From Evernia prunastri (taxonomy: Eukaryota; Ascomycota; Lecanoromycetes; Lecanorales; Parmeliaceae): 64,000 bases of DNA. The DNA is taken from positions 1 to 64,000 of the forward strand of contig NKYR01000129.1 of NCBI GenBank assembly GCA_003184365.1, read 5' to 3'. Below, piece by piece: positions 42,982 through 53,011 of this stretch. Position 1 is the first letter of the stretch. The number at the start of each line of letters is the position of its first letter. The notes below the pieces were generated by a model. The model searched no databases. It saw nothing but the letters and a program-made list of their open reading frames with translations, and was not told where the DNA came from. Position numbers and translations under genes: made by a program.

Positions 42982-43150
42982 TGTCATGGTTCCAGCTCAC
43001 AACACCATGACTCCTCTACCTGGCCGAATCGAGCCTAGCGCGGCTTGGCCCTGCCCACAAATATCGGCCTTCTGCCATCATTAGACCTTCATAGCTATTA
43101 TTCCGTTCATACCGGAATCAATGCATTCAGCTACACTCCAGTCCCTGACA
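42982..43150 (+). repeat. LTR copy 1 of the TRIM-like element
   Basis: 169 bp, TGTCATGG to CCCTGACA, followed directly by the internal region beginning TAATAATAGC. Confidence 0.85.
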
Positions 43151-43983
43151 TAATAATAGCTATCCGACGAGGGACCTGGTCGCCCCTAAGTCGTAGTAGA
43201 CCACTACTGACGATGTTGGCCAACGAGGCACGGAAACAACATCAGGTGTTGGCCAGCGAGGCACGGAAACAACACCATCGGAATAGAAACCTGGCCGCAG
43301 CAGAGTGCGCGCCTCTACAGTCAAGATACGACTATCATACGACCTCTTTACTGAGAAAGTCGTTCCGGAAGTGAGCCTGCTACAATGGCAAAGAGAAGAG
43401 CTGGAGACATGCGCCTGTGACGCATGCAGAACACGATTAGAATCCCACATCTCTCCAGCAAGTAAGCCTGCTACAATGGCAAATGACAAATTCAGAACAA
43501 CACCGCTCCGAACCACATTTTACACTTCACATTATGATTACATTGCACGTCTACAGCGACCTTCAGCGATCTTCAGCGATCTTCAGCGACCGGATCCGAA
43601 GGAGGAAAAGGCTTGGAAGGCTTGGAAGACTTGGAAGGCTTGGTAGGGTGCAAAGAGCATGAAATGGAATGGAATGGAATGGATGGATGGATTACGGTGT
43701 CATGTGACAAGGAGAAGAGCTGGGGAAATGCGTCTGTTGCGCAGTGGAAATGTGAGGATTCGTGCCTGTTGCACTATCGGAATCTCAGCCATCCCCAGCA
43801 AGTGAGCCTGCTTCAAGGCATTCGATTCCAGCGGCCAATATGGCCATTCTTTATTCGATTCTACAGCATGGAAAGATCTGGAGAGCACAGGCAAGAGGCA
43901 CGTCATTACAGTGCAGCGTCTCCAGATTCTCGGGCATGAAGGAGGCACGTCATGAGGATATGACGATTTGGAGGAGGGGGTAG
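43151..43983 (+). mobile_element. Internal region of the TRIM-like element
   Basis: 833 bp without protein-coding homology. It contains direct duplications: a roughly 33-bp unit (TTGGCCAACGAGGCACGG... and TTGGCCAGCGAGGCACGG...) at 43216-43280, three CTTCAGCGAT(C/C) units near 43560-43590, AAGGCTTGG units near 43608-43645 and AATGG units near 43663-43682. The phrase GTGAGCCTGCTACAATGG recurs at 43372, 43467 and, changed, near 43801. The polypurine tract closes the region. Confidence 0.75.
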
Positions 43984-44153
43984 TGTCATGGTTCCAGCTC
44001 ACAACACCATGACTCCTCTACCTGGCCGAATCGAGCCTAGCGCGGCTTGGCCCTGCCCACAAATATCGGCCTTCTACCATCATTAGACCTTCATAGCTAT
44101 TATTCCGTTCATACCGGAATCAATGCATTCAGCTACACCTCCAGTCCCTGACA
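43984..44153 (+). repeat. LTR copy 2, shared between tandem units
   Basis: 170 bp, same ends as copy 1; one extra C in the ACACCTCC stretch near the 3' end. It serves as 3' LTR of one unit and 5' LTR of the next. Confidence 0.85.
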
Positions 44154-44669
44154 TAATAATAGCTATCCGACGAGGGACCTGGTCGCCCCTAAGTCGTAGT
44201 AGACCACTACTGACGATGTTGGCCAACGAGGCACGGAAACAACATCAGGTGTTGGCCAGCGAGGCACGGAAACAACACCATCGGAATAGAAACCTGGCCG
44301 CAGCAGAGTGCGCGCCTCTACAGTCAAGATACGACTATTATACGACCTCTTTACTGAGCAAGTCGTTTCGGAAGTGAGCCTGCTACAATGGCAAAGAGAA
44401 GAGCTGGAGACATGCGCCTGTGACGCATGCAGAACACGATTAGAATCCCACATCTCTCCAGCAAGTGAGCCTGCTACAATGGTAAATGACAAATTCAGAA
44501 CAACACCGCTCCGAACCACATTTTACACTTCACATTATGATTACATTGCACGTCTACAGCGACCTTCAGCGATCTTCAGCGATCTTCAGCGACCGGATCC
44601 GAAGGAGGAAAAGGCTTGGAAGGCTTGGTAGGGTGCAAAGAGCATGAAATGGAATGGAATGGAATGGAN

Positions 44670-44746
44670 CCATCATTAGACCTTCATAGCTATTATTCCG
44701 TTCATACCGGAATCAATGCATTCAGCTACACCTCCAGTCCCTGACA
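44670..44746 (+). repeat. Truncated LTR after assembly gap
   Basis: The last 77 bp of an LTR, starting abruptly after the N at 44669. The gap probably hides the rest of this LTR and part of the preceding internal region. Confidence 0.75.
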
Positions 44747-45557
44747 TAATAATAGCTATCCGACGAGGGACCTGGTCGCCCCTAAGTCGTAGTAGACCAC
44801 TACTGACGATGTTGGCCAACGAGGCACGGAAACAACATCAGGTGTTGGCCAGCGAGGCACGGAAACAACACCATCGGAATAGAAACCTGGCCGCAGCAGA
44901 GTGCGCGCCTCTACAGTCAAGATACGACTATCATACGACCTCTTTACTGAGAAAGTCGTTCCGGAAGTGAGCCTGCTACAATGGCAAAGAGAAGAGCTGG
45001 AGACATGCGCCTGTGACGCATGCAGAACACGATTAGAATCCCACATCTCTCCAGCAAGTGAGCCTGCTACAATGGTAAATGACAAATTCAGAACAACACC
45101 GCTCCGAACCACATTTTACACTTCACATTATGATTACATTGCACGTCTACAGCGACCTTCAGCGATCTTCAGCGATCTTCAGCGACCGGATCCGAAGGAG
45201 GAAAAGGCTTGGAAGGCTTGGTAGGGTGCAAAGAGCATGAAATGGAATGGAATGGAATGGAGGGATTACGGTGTCATGTGACAAGGAGAGGAGCTGGGGA
45301 ATGCGTCTGTTACGCAGTGGAAATGTGAGGATTCGTGCCTGTTGCACTATCGGAATCTCAGCCATCCCCAGCAAGTGAGCCTGCTACAAAGGCATTCGAT
45401 TTCAGCGGCAAATGTGGCCATTTTTTATTCGATTCTACAGCATGGAAAGATCTGGAGAGCACAGGCAAGAGGCACGTCATTACAGTGCAGCGTCTCCAGA
45501 TTCTCGGGCATGAAGGAGGTACGTCATGAGGACATGACGATTTGGAGGAGGGGGTAG

Positions 45558-45727
45558 TGTCATGGTTCCAGCTCACAACACTATGACTCCTCTACCTGGC
45601 CGAATCGGGCCTAGCGCGGCTTTGCCCTGCCCACAAATATCGGCCTTCTGCCATCATTAGACCTTCATAGCTATTATTCCGTTCATATCGGAATCAATGC
45701 ATTCAGCTACACCTCCAGTCCCTGACA
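45558..45727 (+). repeat. LTR copy 4, right end of the array
   Basis: 170 bp, TGTCATGG to CCCTGACA, preceded by the polypurine tract and followed by AT-rich DNA. Confidence 0.85.
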
Positions 45728-45867
45728 ATATAGATAAGAATAAGAATAAGAGAGAGGATAAGCGATAGCGACGAAACTTTATTGAAAGATAAGCTATCAG
45801 CAAAAGCAATGATATAACTGATAACACTATAATGAAGGTGATAAGAAGAGATAGAAGAAGTAGTAGA

Positions 45868-46051
45868 TGTCACGGTCTCAGCGTCTACCTTCGCTCCAAG
45901 CTTCTCCGCGAACGGCGCTAGACCAGACTAGGCCTAGCGCACCAATACATTTGTACTTAGAACAGCATTCCTTCTACATAGAACCTCATAGTAGAATTTC
46001 ATTCAAATCTGATTCATGACATCATTCTGATCAAACGTCAAGTCCCTGACA
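45868..46051 (+). repeat. Solo LTR of a second family with 5-bp target duplication
   Basis: 184 bp starting TGTCACGGTCTCAGCG and ending AAGTCCCTGACA. It shares only the termini with the TRIM LTR (and the phrase CCTAGCGC). It is flanked on both sides by GTAGA, a perfect 5-bp target-site duplication, so it marks an independent insertion that later lost its internal part by LTR-LTR recombination. Confidence 0.85.
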
Positions 46052-46478
46052 GTAGACTTAGTAGCATCCATGGATAATTCAACTTATTCATAAATATCAT
46101 ATGATAGTGATGGAATTTTATTCATAAGATATATAATACACTATTATAAATAGCATAATTATTTATGAATAGGTGTATTATTCATGAATGAGATATTTCA
46201 TTCATAAATAAAATTATTTCATGAATAAAATGCAACATGTGTGTGTGTGTAATTTCTACGTCGAAGAAACGTCTCTATAGCTCTATAGACTATAGTAGAG
46301 CTGTTTTACCTCACTCGACCTTGCGATCATGTTCGATATTAAATACATTATGCTTATGAGTCTAATTCGTCTCTAAAAAGAAAAGAACGCTTTATAAAGA
46401 AGTACGTTGTAACTGTTAAAAATAATATCTCAAAGTCAAAGAAAATTATATAAATCAAATAAATTCTTTTTCATAAAG
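46052..46478. repeat. AT-rich tract with ATTCATAAAT-type repeats
   Basis: Highly AT-rich, with multiple ATTCAT(A/G)AAT units in both directions at about 46080-46225 and a short GT run at 46236-46247. Probably degraded repeat DNA. No gene is supported. Confidence 0.5.
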
Positions 46479-46525
46479 TGTCAGGGACTGGAGTGTAGCT
46501 GAATGCATTGATTCCGATATGAACG
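46479..46525 (-). repeat. Inverted fragment of the TRIM-type LTR
   Basis: 47 bp starting TGTCAGGGACTGGAGTG, the reverse complement of the LTR 3' end. It is cut off at 46525 by TGTTACGGACGTACCC, which may be the start of another insertion. Confidence 0.7.
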
Positions 46526-46597
46526 TGTTACGGACGTACCCTAGGTGTCAGGCACATAGGGAGTGTTTATGGCTATGTGTCTAGCACATAGAGTGNT

Positions 46598-47383
46598 CCG
46601 CCTTCTGCCATCATTAGACCTTCATAGCTATTATTCCGTTCATACCGGAATCAATGCATTCAGCTACACTCCAGTCCCTGACAAAAACACCANTGAGCCT
46701 GCTACAATGGCAAATGACAAATTCAGAACAACACCGCTCCGAACCACATTTTACACTTCACATTATGATTACATTGCACGTCTACAGCGACCTTCAGCGA
46801 TCTTCAGCGATCTTCAGCGACCGGATCCGAAGGAGGAAAAGGCTTGGAAGGCTTGGAAGACTTGGAAGGCTTGGTAGGGTGCAAAGAGCATGAAATGGAA
46901 TGGAATGGAATGGATGGATGGATTACGGTGTCATGTGACAAGGAGAAGAGCTGGGGAAATGCGTCTGTTGCGCAGTGGAAATGTGAGGATTCGTGCCTGT
47001 TGCACTATCGGAATCTCAGCCATCCCCAGCAAGTGAGCCTGCTTCAAGGCATTCGATTCCAGCGGCCAATATGGCCATTCTTTATTCGATTCTACAGCAT
47101 GGAAAGATCTGGAGAGCACAGGCAAGAGGCACGTCATTACAGTGCAGCGTCTCCAGATTCTCGGGCATGAAGGAGGCACGTCATGAGGACATGACGATTT
47201 GGAGGAGGGGGTAGTGTCATGGTTCCAGCTCACAACACCATGACTCCTCTACCTGGCCGAATCGAGCCTAGCGCGGCTTGGCCCTGCCCACAAATATCGG
47301 CCTTCTGCCATCATTAGACCTTCATAGCTATTATTCCGTTCATACCGGAATCAATGCATTCAGCTACACTCCAGTCCCTGACA
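46598..47383 (+). mobile_element. Further, gapped copy of the TRIM-like element
   Basis: Truncated LTR (46598-46683) after an N at 46596, a few bases, another N at 46693, then the 3' two-thirds of the internal region (46694-47214), the polypurine tract and a complete LTR (47215-47383). The internal part is nearly identical to that of the first unit, indicating recent activity or gene conversion. The Ns show that this copy is not reliably assembled. Confidence 0.75.
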
Positions 47384-47720
47384 CATAGCTAAGAATCTAT
47401 CTGAGAGAGGAGATAGATATATTTGTATTCATCAGATGCAGGAGATTACACCCTTCCACCACATATAACATGACGCAATTCGGTGAAGTCGTTCTCTTCC
47501 GATAATTCCAGCTGGTTTCGATATCTCGCTCGATGTGAAATAATTACCCTGTATGTGCCAAGCCACCATATTTCCAACAATACTGACACGACACCTTAAT
47601 TACGGCCTTACTTGTCGTAAAATATACGTTGAGAATTATCGGAGAAGATGCAGCACGCTTGGAGTATAGCAGGACTACTATGGAATTAATCTCAACGTCT
47701 TGTCATGTTCCACTCGTAAT
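47384..47720. other. Flank of the repeat island, ARP8 downstream region
   Basis: 337 bases of intermediate composition. It should contain the ARP8 3' UTR near its right end. No gene is seen. Confidence 0.4.
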
Positions 47721-50121
47721 CTACCAGGCCCACATGCATTTATAAACCAGTAGTCTGGCACCCAAACGGTCGTACTCCGTCTTCCCTATCCAGCTGTCAG
47801 TTGTTCCCCTTAGCTTTCCAAACACGCTTCCACCTTTCCATATTACGCCTTGTGGATCAAGCTCTCTGGGTGGTGTCCCGATTATGATGTCCTTTGCAAA
47901 TCCTGGCCTCAACTCTTTTAATTTTTCCTCCAAGAACATATAAAAGCCTGGAATCTGAGCTCCTCCGCCAACGACCATAACACTACTAAGGAAATCCCTA
48001 GTCTTGCGCTCATCAAGCCGTGCTCCGTGGCTGATGGATGTCAGTATGGCGGTGTCAAGAGCAATCACGGGAAGCACATCGTCTCGAATTGAAGTTGCTA
48101 GGACCTCCGCTGCAATGTTGGTATCACCGACTGGTGCCGGGGTACCGTCATCGTCCGGCGCAGGGGACCCTACGGTTGATGCTGGAGTCCGCTCAGAGTC
48201 ATTGACCTTCTGGAATAAATTTGATGGATGTTTTAAAGGAGCTGGAGTTGTATGCTCATTGGTCGTCTCGCCATTTGTTTGACCGTTGACTAACACAATG
48301 GGACTTATGAGTGAAATCACAGCAGACTGCGCAGAAGACATTGGATCATTAGGCCCACCCTCATAGAGATCGTAAGACCGATCGATAAGCTTACGTCGAC
48401 CCTTGAGCTTCTGAGAATTATCAAAGATCGTGGGTTGGAAGTAACCTTGAGGCGCCAGTAATACCTCATCGTATGTTTTAAACGTGTACTTCCTAGTGAC
48501 TTGCCCAGACGCTCTGAGGTGGAAGTCGAAAAGCTGGGGACTGATATCCCCTTCGTTCATGGTACAAAACTTGCACTTGAGTTCCTCAGCCAGCAGGAAA
48601 TCATGCCTGCGCTTCAAATTGATGTCCGCATATGGGAAGTGATCATACAGCATCATTCTGATGAAGGTGTCCGTGACGTCAGCGCCACCACATTTCAAGT
48701 TGATCCGAGAGTTCTCAATGCACATTCCCTCTTCGACGCAGCATATGGACGTCTTCTGAGCCCCAACATCCACAACACAGGCAGTCGTATAGCCCGCACC
48801 ACATGTTGCGGCCAGGCTCTCCTGAATGAAGCAGACCTTACCGAAGCCCAGGTCTCTCATTAGCATCTCTAATGTCTGGGAGACGTAGTGTCTCTCGTAG
48901 AGGTCAGGAACAACGAAGACACATCCGTACTGCACCCAATCCCGTTTGCGTCGTAAATTTAACTGGGTCTTGATCGCCTCTTCGATGATTGTCGCAATGT
49001 CGTCGTACAGATCTTTCTTCTCATGATACTCCGACTCGTTATACCAGCCATAGCGCAGTGGCCAAAAAAGCTTGTAACGTGGAATTGACTTATCTGGGAT
49101 TCTGAGTGCCTCTTTCCCAGTAAGATACCCCGGGGCTTCTTTCGGGTCGGCCGGAATCTCGGTCCAGTCTACCCTAAAGGGATCGTTATGCTCTGAAATT
49201 GTCTCTGGAGGTGTCCGTTTGTTATAATTGACAATCAATTCCTTCGAATTGGGCAAGACCCTGCGCTTGTTACTGCGCATGTGAATCTTTAGATCAGCGC
49301 ACATTCGGTTATATTGGCCTGCAAACTACGCTCGAGTCAGTAGCAGATTGTGCGTAGCAGATTCGCACACTTGCCTCTTTGCCAAACATATTTTCGGGCT
49401 CCATTTGCGAGCCGTCGTCCGTCCTCCTGCGCTTTGGACTTGGCTCGCCGTTATCTTCCTCGGACTCGCTCATCTGCCATTTTCTTGCGATGACCATGGG
49501 CACTGTTTTGGGCAAAGCGTCGCTCGCGAGTCCGATACGCAGGTTCTGGCTCCCAGGGTGGATGACGATTACTTTCGAACCCAGAGCATCTTGGCCCGTC
49601 AGCGGCTCTCCAGCATCTTCCATGCCGGCATCGTCATCCATGTCCAGATCTGCACCGCTAGGGGGTGCCTCGTTCGGATTAGCTTGAGCAAGCTCTCGGT
49701 CTCGATCTCTGGCTTTGGCGGTCATTCTATTTCGACGCTCTTCCTGTAAAAGGCGCAGCGGAAGAATTTGATCGTCTCGTTTGAGATAGTCACTGGGAGT
49801 GGGGCAGTCAATACTGTAATGGCCCAGAGGACTGCTTTTCACAGTAGTCTGATGTTTGAGATTGAAGGCCTCGGAGATGTAGTGAACAGCGTCGCTTGCT
49901 AGGCCCATCTGCGAATGGGGTCAGAACGTACGTGTAATAGTTCTTCTGGTTGATCGGATTGATCTGAGGCCATGTGGTCAGATCCATGTTGTTGTCTGTC
50001 CTTTCAAGACCTACCGGTACATATTTTGTCAGCTCTCTCGCGAAGTCATGATGCAAAATGATACTGCGGATGACTTGCCTTCCTCCCGAAGGAGTGCCTT
50101 TCCAGATCTCTTTCCCACCAT
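47721..50121 (-). CDS. ARP8: Actin-related protein 8, INO80 complex
   Basis: Predicted 714-residue nuclear actin-related protein of the INO80 chromatin remodeller, where Arp8 helps bind nucleosomes and actin. Four exons: 50121-50079, 50010-49932, 49792-49375 and 49325-47721, summing to 2145 nt. N terminus MVGKRSGKALLREEG joins to LERTDNNMDLTTWPQINPIN, the conserved Arp8 start. Next come TDYLKRDDQILPLRLLQEER, an acidic/basic insert with PSPKRRRTDDG (likely nuclear signal), and the actin-fold parts: HPGSQNLRIGLASDALP (phosphate 1 loop, altered from actin), CFIQESLAATCGAGYTTACV with VVDVGAQKTSICCVE, and SVMVVGGGAQIPGF near the C terminus. Introns 1 (50078-50011, GCAAGT) and 3 (49374-49326, GCAAGT) have GC donors; intron 2 (49931-49793) is GT-AG. 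Confidence 0.93.
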
Positions 50122-50581
50122 GTCGCGGATCTTGACTATTTTACCGGACGGGAATGTCACGTCGCTTTCAAATTTCACATGATCAGAACTCTCAGCGATA
50201 ATAAATTATATCCGTCTTTATGTTTCGATGGCTAGCTCTTTGTGGGCTCGCGGGTAGGGCAAGACAATCACCCGATCGCGCAGGGCAGCGCTCACTCTAA
50301 ACCTAATAAGGGTTACCTCAAGTTTCAGTGTCTCGGCTCCGCGGCCGCCGCTCTTGAAACAAGTCCATGTCTTCAACGCTGTCAAGCCCATCCTTGCCTA
50401 CGAGAATTTCTTCGCCCACAGCTTCCTGCCAACAGAATCTTTTGGTTAGGTAGGTCACTTGTCGTTATATCGGAGGTACGTAAGAAGAATCAGAACAGAA
50501 TAGGCGGAACCGCTCAATCGCCAGGAAGTAAACCATCTCTTTCCGGTCGTTTTGCAAGAGTTTGGAAAAGAAAGAAGAATT
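50122..50581. promoter_or_regulatory. Divergent promoter ARP8 / ARL1
   Basis: 460 bases between divergent start codons. A frame at 50242 upward is open but shows no family similarity and is probably chance. It should contain both promoters. Confidence 0.45.
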
Positions 50582-51292
50582 ATGGGAGGTTCAGTGTCAC
50601 GGATTCTGTCACTACTATGGTCAAAAAAGGAAATTAGGATTCTGATTCTGGGACTTGTATGGGCCACGATGTCTATTGCGAAGCCGTTTGTCTTACTTCT
50701 CACAGGACAATGCTGGGAAAACAACGCTTTTATATAGATTAAAGGTACAGTGTTTCTGCCGTGGGTGCTGTAACCGAGACCAATCGTAATCCGTCATCCC
50801 AGATCGGCGAGGTTGTCACGACCATACCGACCATTGGCTTCAACGTTGAGTCAGTAGTCTATAAAAACCTCAACTTTAACGTCTGGGTAAAGTCTCACAT
50901 TTCTGCAAATAACTCTTTGGTTACACGCTGAATCGGATACATAGGATTTGGGTGGTCAGACATCAATACGACCTTACTGGCGCTGTTACTACGCAAATAC
51001 GGCGGCTGTTATCTTCGTGATCGATTCCACGGACATTGAAAGATTGAGTACCGCTTCGGAAGAGCTCGCAGCAATGCTAAATGAAGACGAGCTACGAGAT
51101 GCCGGATTGCTCGTATTTGCAAATAAACAAGATCAGCCTGGTGCAAAGGGGGCCGGAGAGATCTCAGAAGCTTTGCGGTTAGGTGAGCTGCGAGATAGGA
51201 ATTGGAGCATAGTGGCGTGTTCAGCGATTGATGGAAGCGGGATTGAAGAAGGAATGCAGTGGCTATCGGAAAATGCTTGTCAACAAGACTGA
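50582..51292 (+). CDS. ARL1: ARF-like GTPase Arl1
   Basis: Predicted 181-residue small GTPase of the trans-Golgi that recruits GRIP-domain golgins. Four exons: 50582-50656, 50706-50744 (39 nt), 50803-50886 and 50945-51292, all phase 0. Gly2 (MGGSVS) is the expected N-myristoylation site. P-loop: LGLDNAGKTTLLYRL, formed across intron 1. Switch 1: IGEVVTTIPTIGFNVES. Switch 2: VWDLGGQTSIRPYWRCYY, formed across intron 3. Guanine specificity: FANKQDQPGAKG and the SAI motif near the end (VACSAIDGSG). Complete and canonical; the WRCYY version separates Arl1 from Arf. Every intron phase is zero, which is unusual in this window. Confidence 0.94.
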
Positions 51293-51770
51293 GGGAACAG
51301 ATCAAGCCTGAAATTCGAACCTAAGTTGATTCATGGAAAGGATTCTCAAATGCTGTCGACAGCAGGAAAGTATGATACAGGCAGTAGTAGTATCTTACAT
51401 ATAGCTCCGGAAATGCACAAATCGGAGATGGCACCAAAATGTCCTGGATAGCGCTAGTATCAGCCTCGTAGCCTTCGGGGAGTGTTGAATAAAGACTACC
51501 ATAAGTGTACTGAGGAGCAAGAGTAAGGTAGCTGCATGATGGAAGAGTGTAGAGTGTGCCAATCCCACTAGTGGCGCACTAGTCTCCCAGTAGGGCTGAC
51601 TGCCAATATCTCCAACAGGGAGCCTTCGATCTTTGAGAGCACGTACCTGTGTTGGATTGAAAGAATTGCTTATGGGCTTGGTAGCCGAAGATTGGCTGAG
51701 GCTAGGTGCGAGCCCGAAGACAACCTTATGAAATACGAAGGAATTTGGGAATAATATGCCTGCGTCGTTC
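51293..51770. other. Convergent intergenic region
   Basis: 478 bases between the ARL1 stop and the stop of the minus-strand phosphoesterase. Nothing beyond 3' UTR sequence is recognised. Confidence 0.4.
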
Positions 51771-52739
51771 TCATATATCTACAGACTGGGCAGGATTCCC
51801 AAGTCGTCCTGTGTTCCTGTACACCAACGCTGCATTAATCATCACCGCTCCTCCTCCATCTCCACCCCAGACTTTACTCCAAATTATACCAAGTACACCA
51901 TACATGACCATCCTCATAACATCCACCCAAGCTACGATAGTCACCATATCCCTTATCACGCCCTTGGCTTCCCTTGAACACAAACTTTCATACACTCTTT
52001 GCGTGTTGTCCCAGAATACCTGTTCCCGACCATGGCCTGCGTGTACATGCCCAAATATGTGCACCTTGGGCTTCACTCTCCACACCTCCTTCAACAGGTA
52101 GTCGCATCCCAATCCGGCCGGCAAATCCAGATGGTGCCTTGGGGGCGTATGCGTTATCAAGACATCTGTCCCCAGCGGAATGGTGTATGACCACGCATCG
52201 TCAGTTGGACGATACTGAAACGCAAAATTCTCCCCACCGCATTGAGGAATCTGTGGTGCGCCATAAAAGCTCAACTGACGGTGCGCTTGACTGCGAAAGG
52301 TAAGCTGAACACTGGAGTGCTGCAGATAGTGCACATCACCCCACTGTGGCTTCTTGCCAACATCAGTCTTTCGCCTTGCACGTGGATCAAACCAGCTGTC
52401 GTGATTACCAGCAATGACGATCTTGTGCTCGTAAGGTAGAGAAGATATCCAATCGATCTGATCTTGAATCTCGGCAACAGTGCCGTCAACTGTAAGGTCA
52501 CCCGCGTGCACTAGGACGTCTCCCGGCGGTAGTGACTTGGGCTTGTATGTATGGGTGTCGGAAATGCATACGATTCGGATTTGAAACGACGATGGAGGCT
52601 TGGAGATAGCTGGGCCCCGCAGAAACAAGATAAGGTTGTACAAAGTTTGAGTCAAGAGTCTCAGCGGTGAGCTGAGTAGGTGATATATCAGAGAAGGCGG
52701 CTCGAAGGGGGACGGTGGGGGCCTGGTTAGAAAGGCCAT
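51771..52739 (-). CDS. Metallophosphoesterase, MPPED/UPF0046-like
   Basis: Predicted 322-residue intronless calcineurin-like phosphoesterase. The core has the family motifs in order: VCISDTHTYKP near residue 58, VHAGDLTVDGT near 80, VIAGNHDSWFD near 110, LITHTPPRHHLD near 205 and HIFGHVHAGHGRE near 235, so all metal ligands are present. The N terminus has a hydrophobic stretch (YHLLSSPLRLLTQTLYNLIL) and the C-terminal third another (MRMVMYGVLGIIWSKVWG), suggesting membrane association. Homologues in animals (MPPED1/2) are metal-dependent phosphodiesterases; the fungal substrate is unknown. It is a different family from the DCR2-like gene at 1540. Confidence 0.87.
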   Translation of the reverse strand: MAFLTRPPPSPFEPPSLIYHLLSSPLRLLTQTLYNLILFLRGPAISKPPSSFQIRIVCISDTHTYKPKSLPPGDVLVHAGDLTVDGTVAEIQDQIDWISSLPYEHKIVIAGNHDSWFDPRARRKTDVGKKPQWGDVHYLQHSSVQLTFRSQAHRQLSFYGAPQIPQCGGENFAFQYRPTDDAWSYTIPLGTDVLITHTPPRHHLDLPAGLGCDYLLKEVWRVKPKVHIFGHVHAGHGREQVFWDNTQRVYESLCSREAKGVIRDMVTIVAWVDVMRMVMYGVLGIIWSKVWGGDGGGAVMINAALVYRNTGRLGNPAQSVDI

Positions 52740-53011
52740 GAGAAGAAAATGGAGGCTATAGGCTGGTCAGCTAGCCTCATGAGTGGGTCAAATTGAAAGT
52801 CATTGCCCGAGATTTAGGAATAATACCTTGAGCCTAGAGTAAACAGCTTGATACCGCTAAAGGCTGCGGTACGTACTCGTAAACCTCTCTATAATTTGGG
52901 CCTTTCAAATTGCGAAGCGCGATGACGTCTAGCCGCGTCCAACTTTCCAACCTTTCAATGTGTCTATTTTACAGCTTTCATTCTGGACTGAACTGATGCT
53001 GAAGCGCACAT
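52740..53011. promoter_or_regulatory. Divergent promoter of the phosphoesterase and TMEM16 genes
   Basis: 272 bases between divergent start codons. No motif of note. Confidence 0.4.

Larger units (their letters stand above)
42982..45727 (+). mobile_element. Tandem array of a small non-coding LTR element (TRIM-like)
   Basis: LTR - internal - LTR - internal - (N at 44669) - truncated LTR - internal - LTR, all in the same direction. LTRs of about 170 bp begin TGTCATGG and end CCCTGACA, so they carry the short inverted TGTCA/TGACA ends of retrotransposon LTRs. The complete internal part (43151-43983) is 833 bp and has no gag or pol coding sequence. A polypurine tract (GGAGGAGGGGGTAG) sits directly before the downstream LTR, as needed for plus-strand priming. 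Flanks of the array (GTTCT on the left, ATATA on the right) do not form a target duplication, consistent with recombination between copies. Total element size is about 1.17 kb, matching terminal-repeat retrotransposons in miniature. Confidence 0.82.

Noticed and set aside
43160..43516. 118-residue minus-strand frame repeated in each TRIM copy (also 44163-44519, 44756-45112)
   Set aside because: Repetition follows from the element copies. The sequence is low in complexity, includes duplicated phrases from nucleotide repeats and resembles no gag, pol or other protein.
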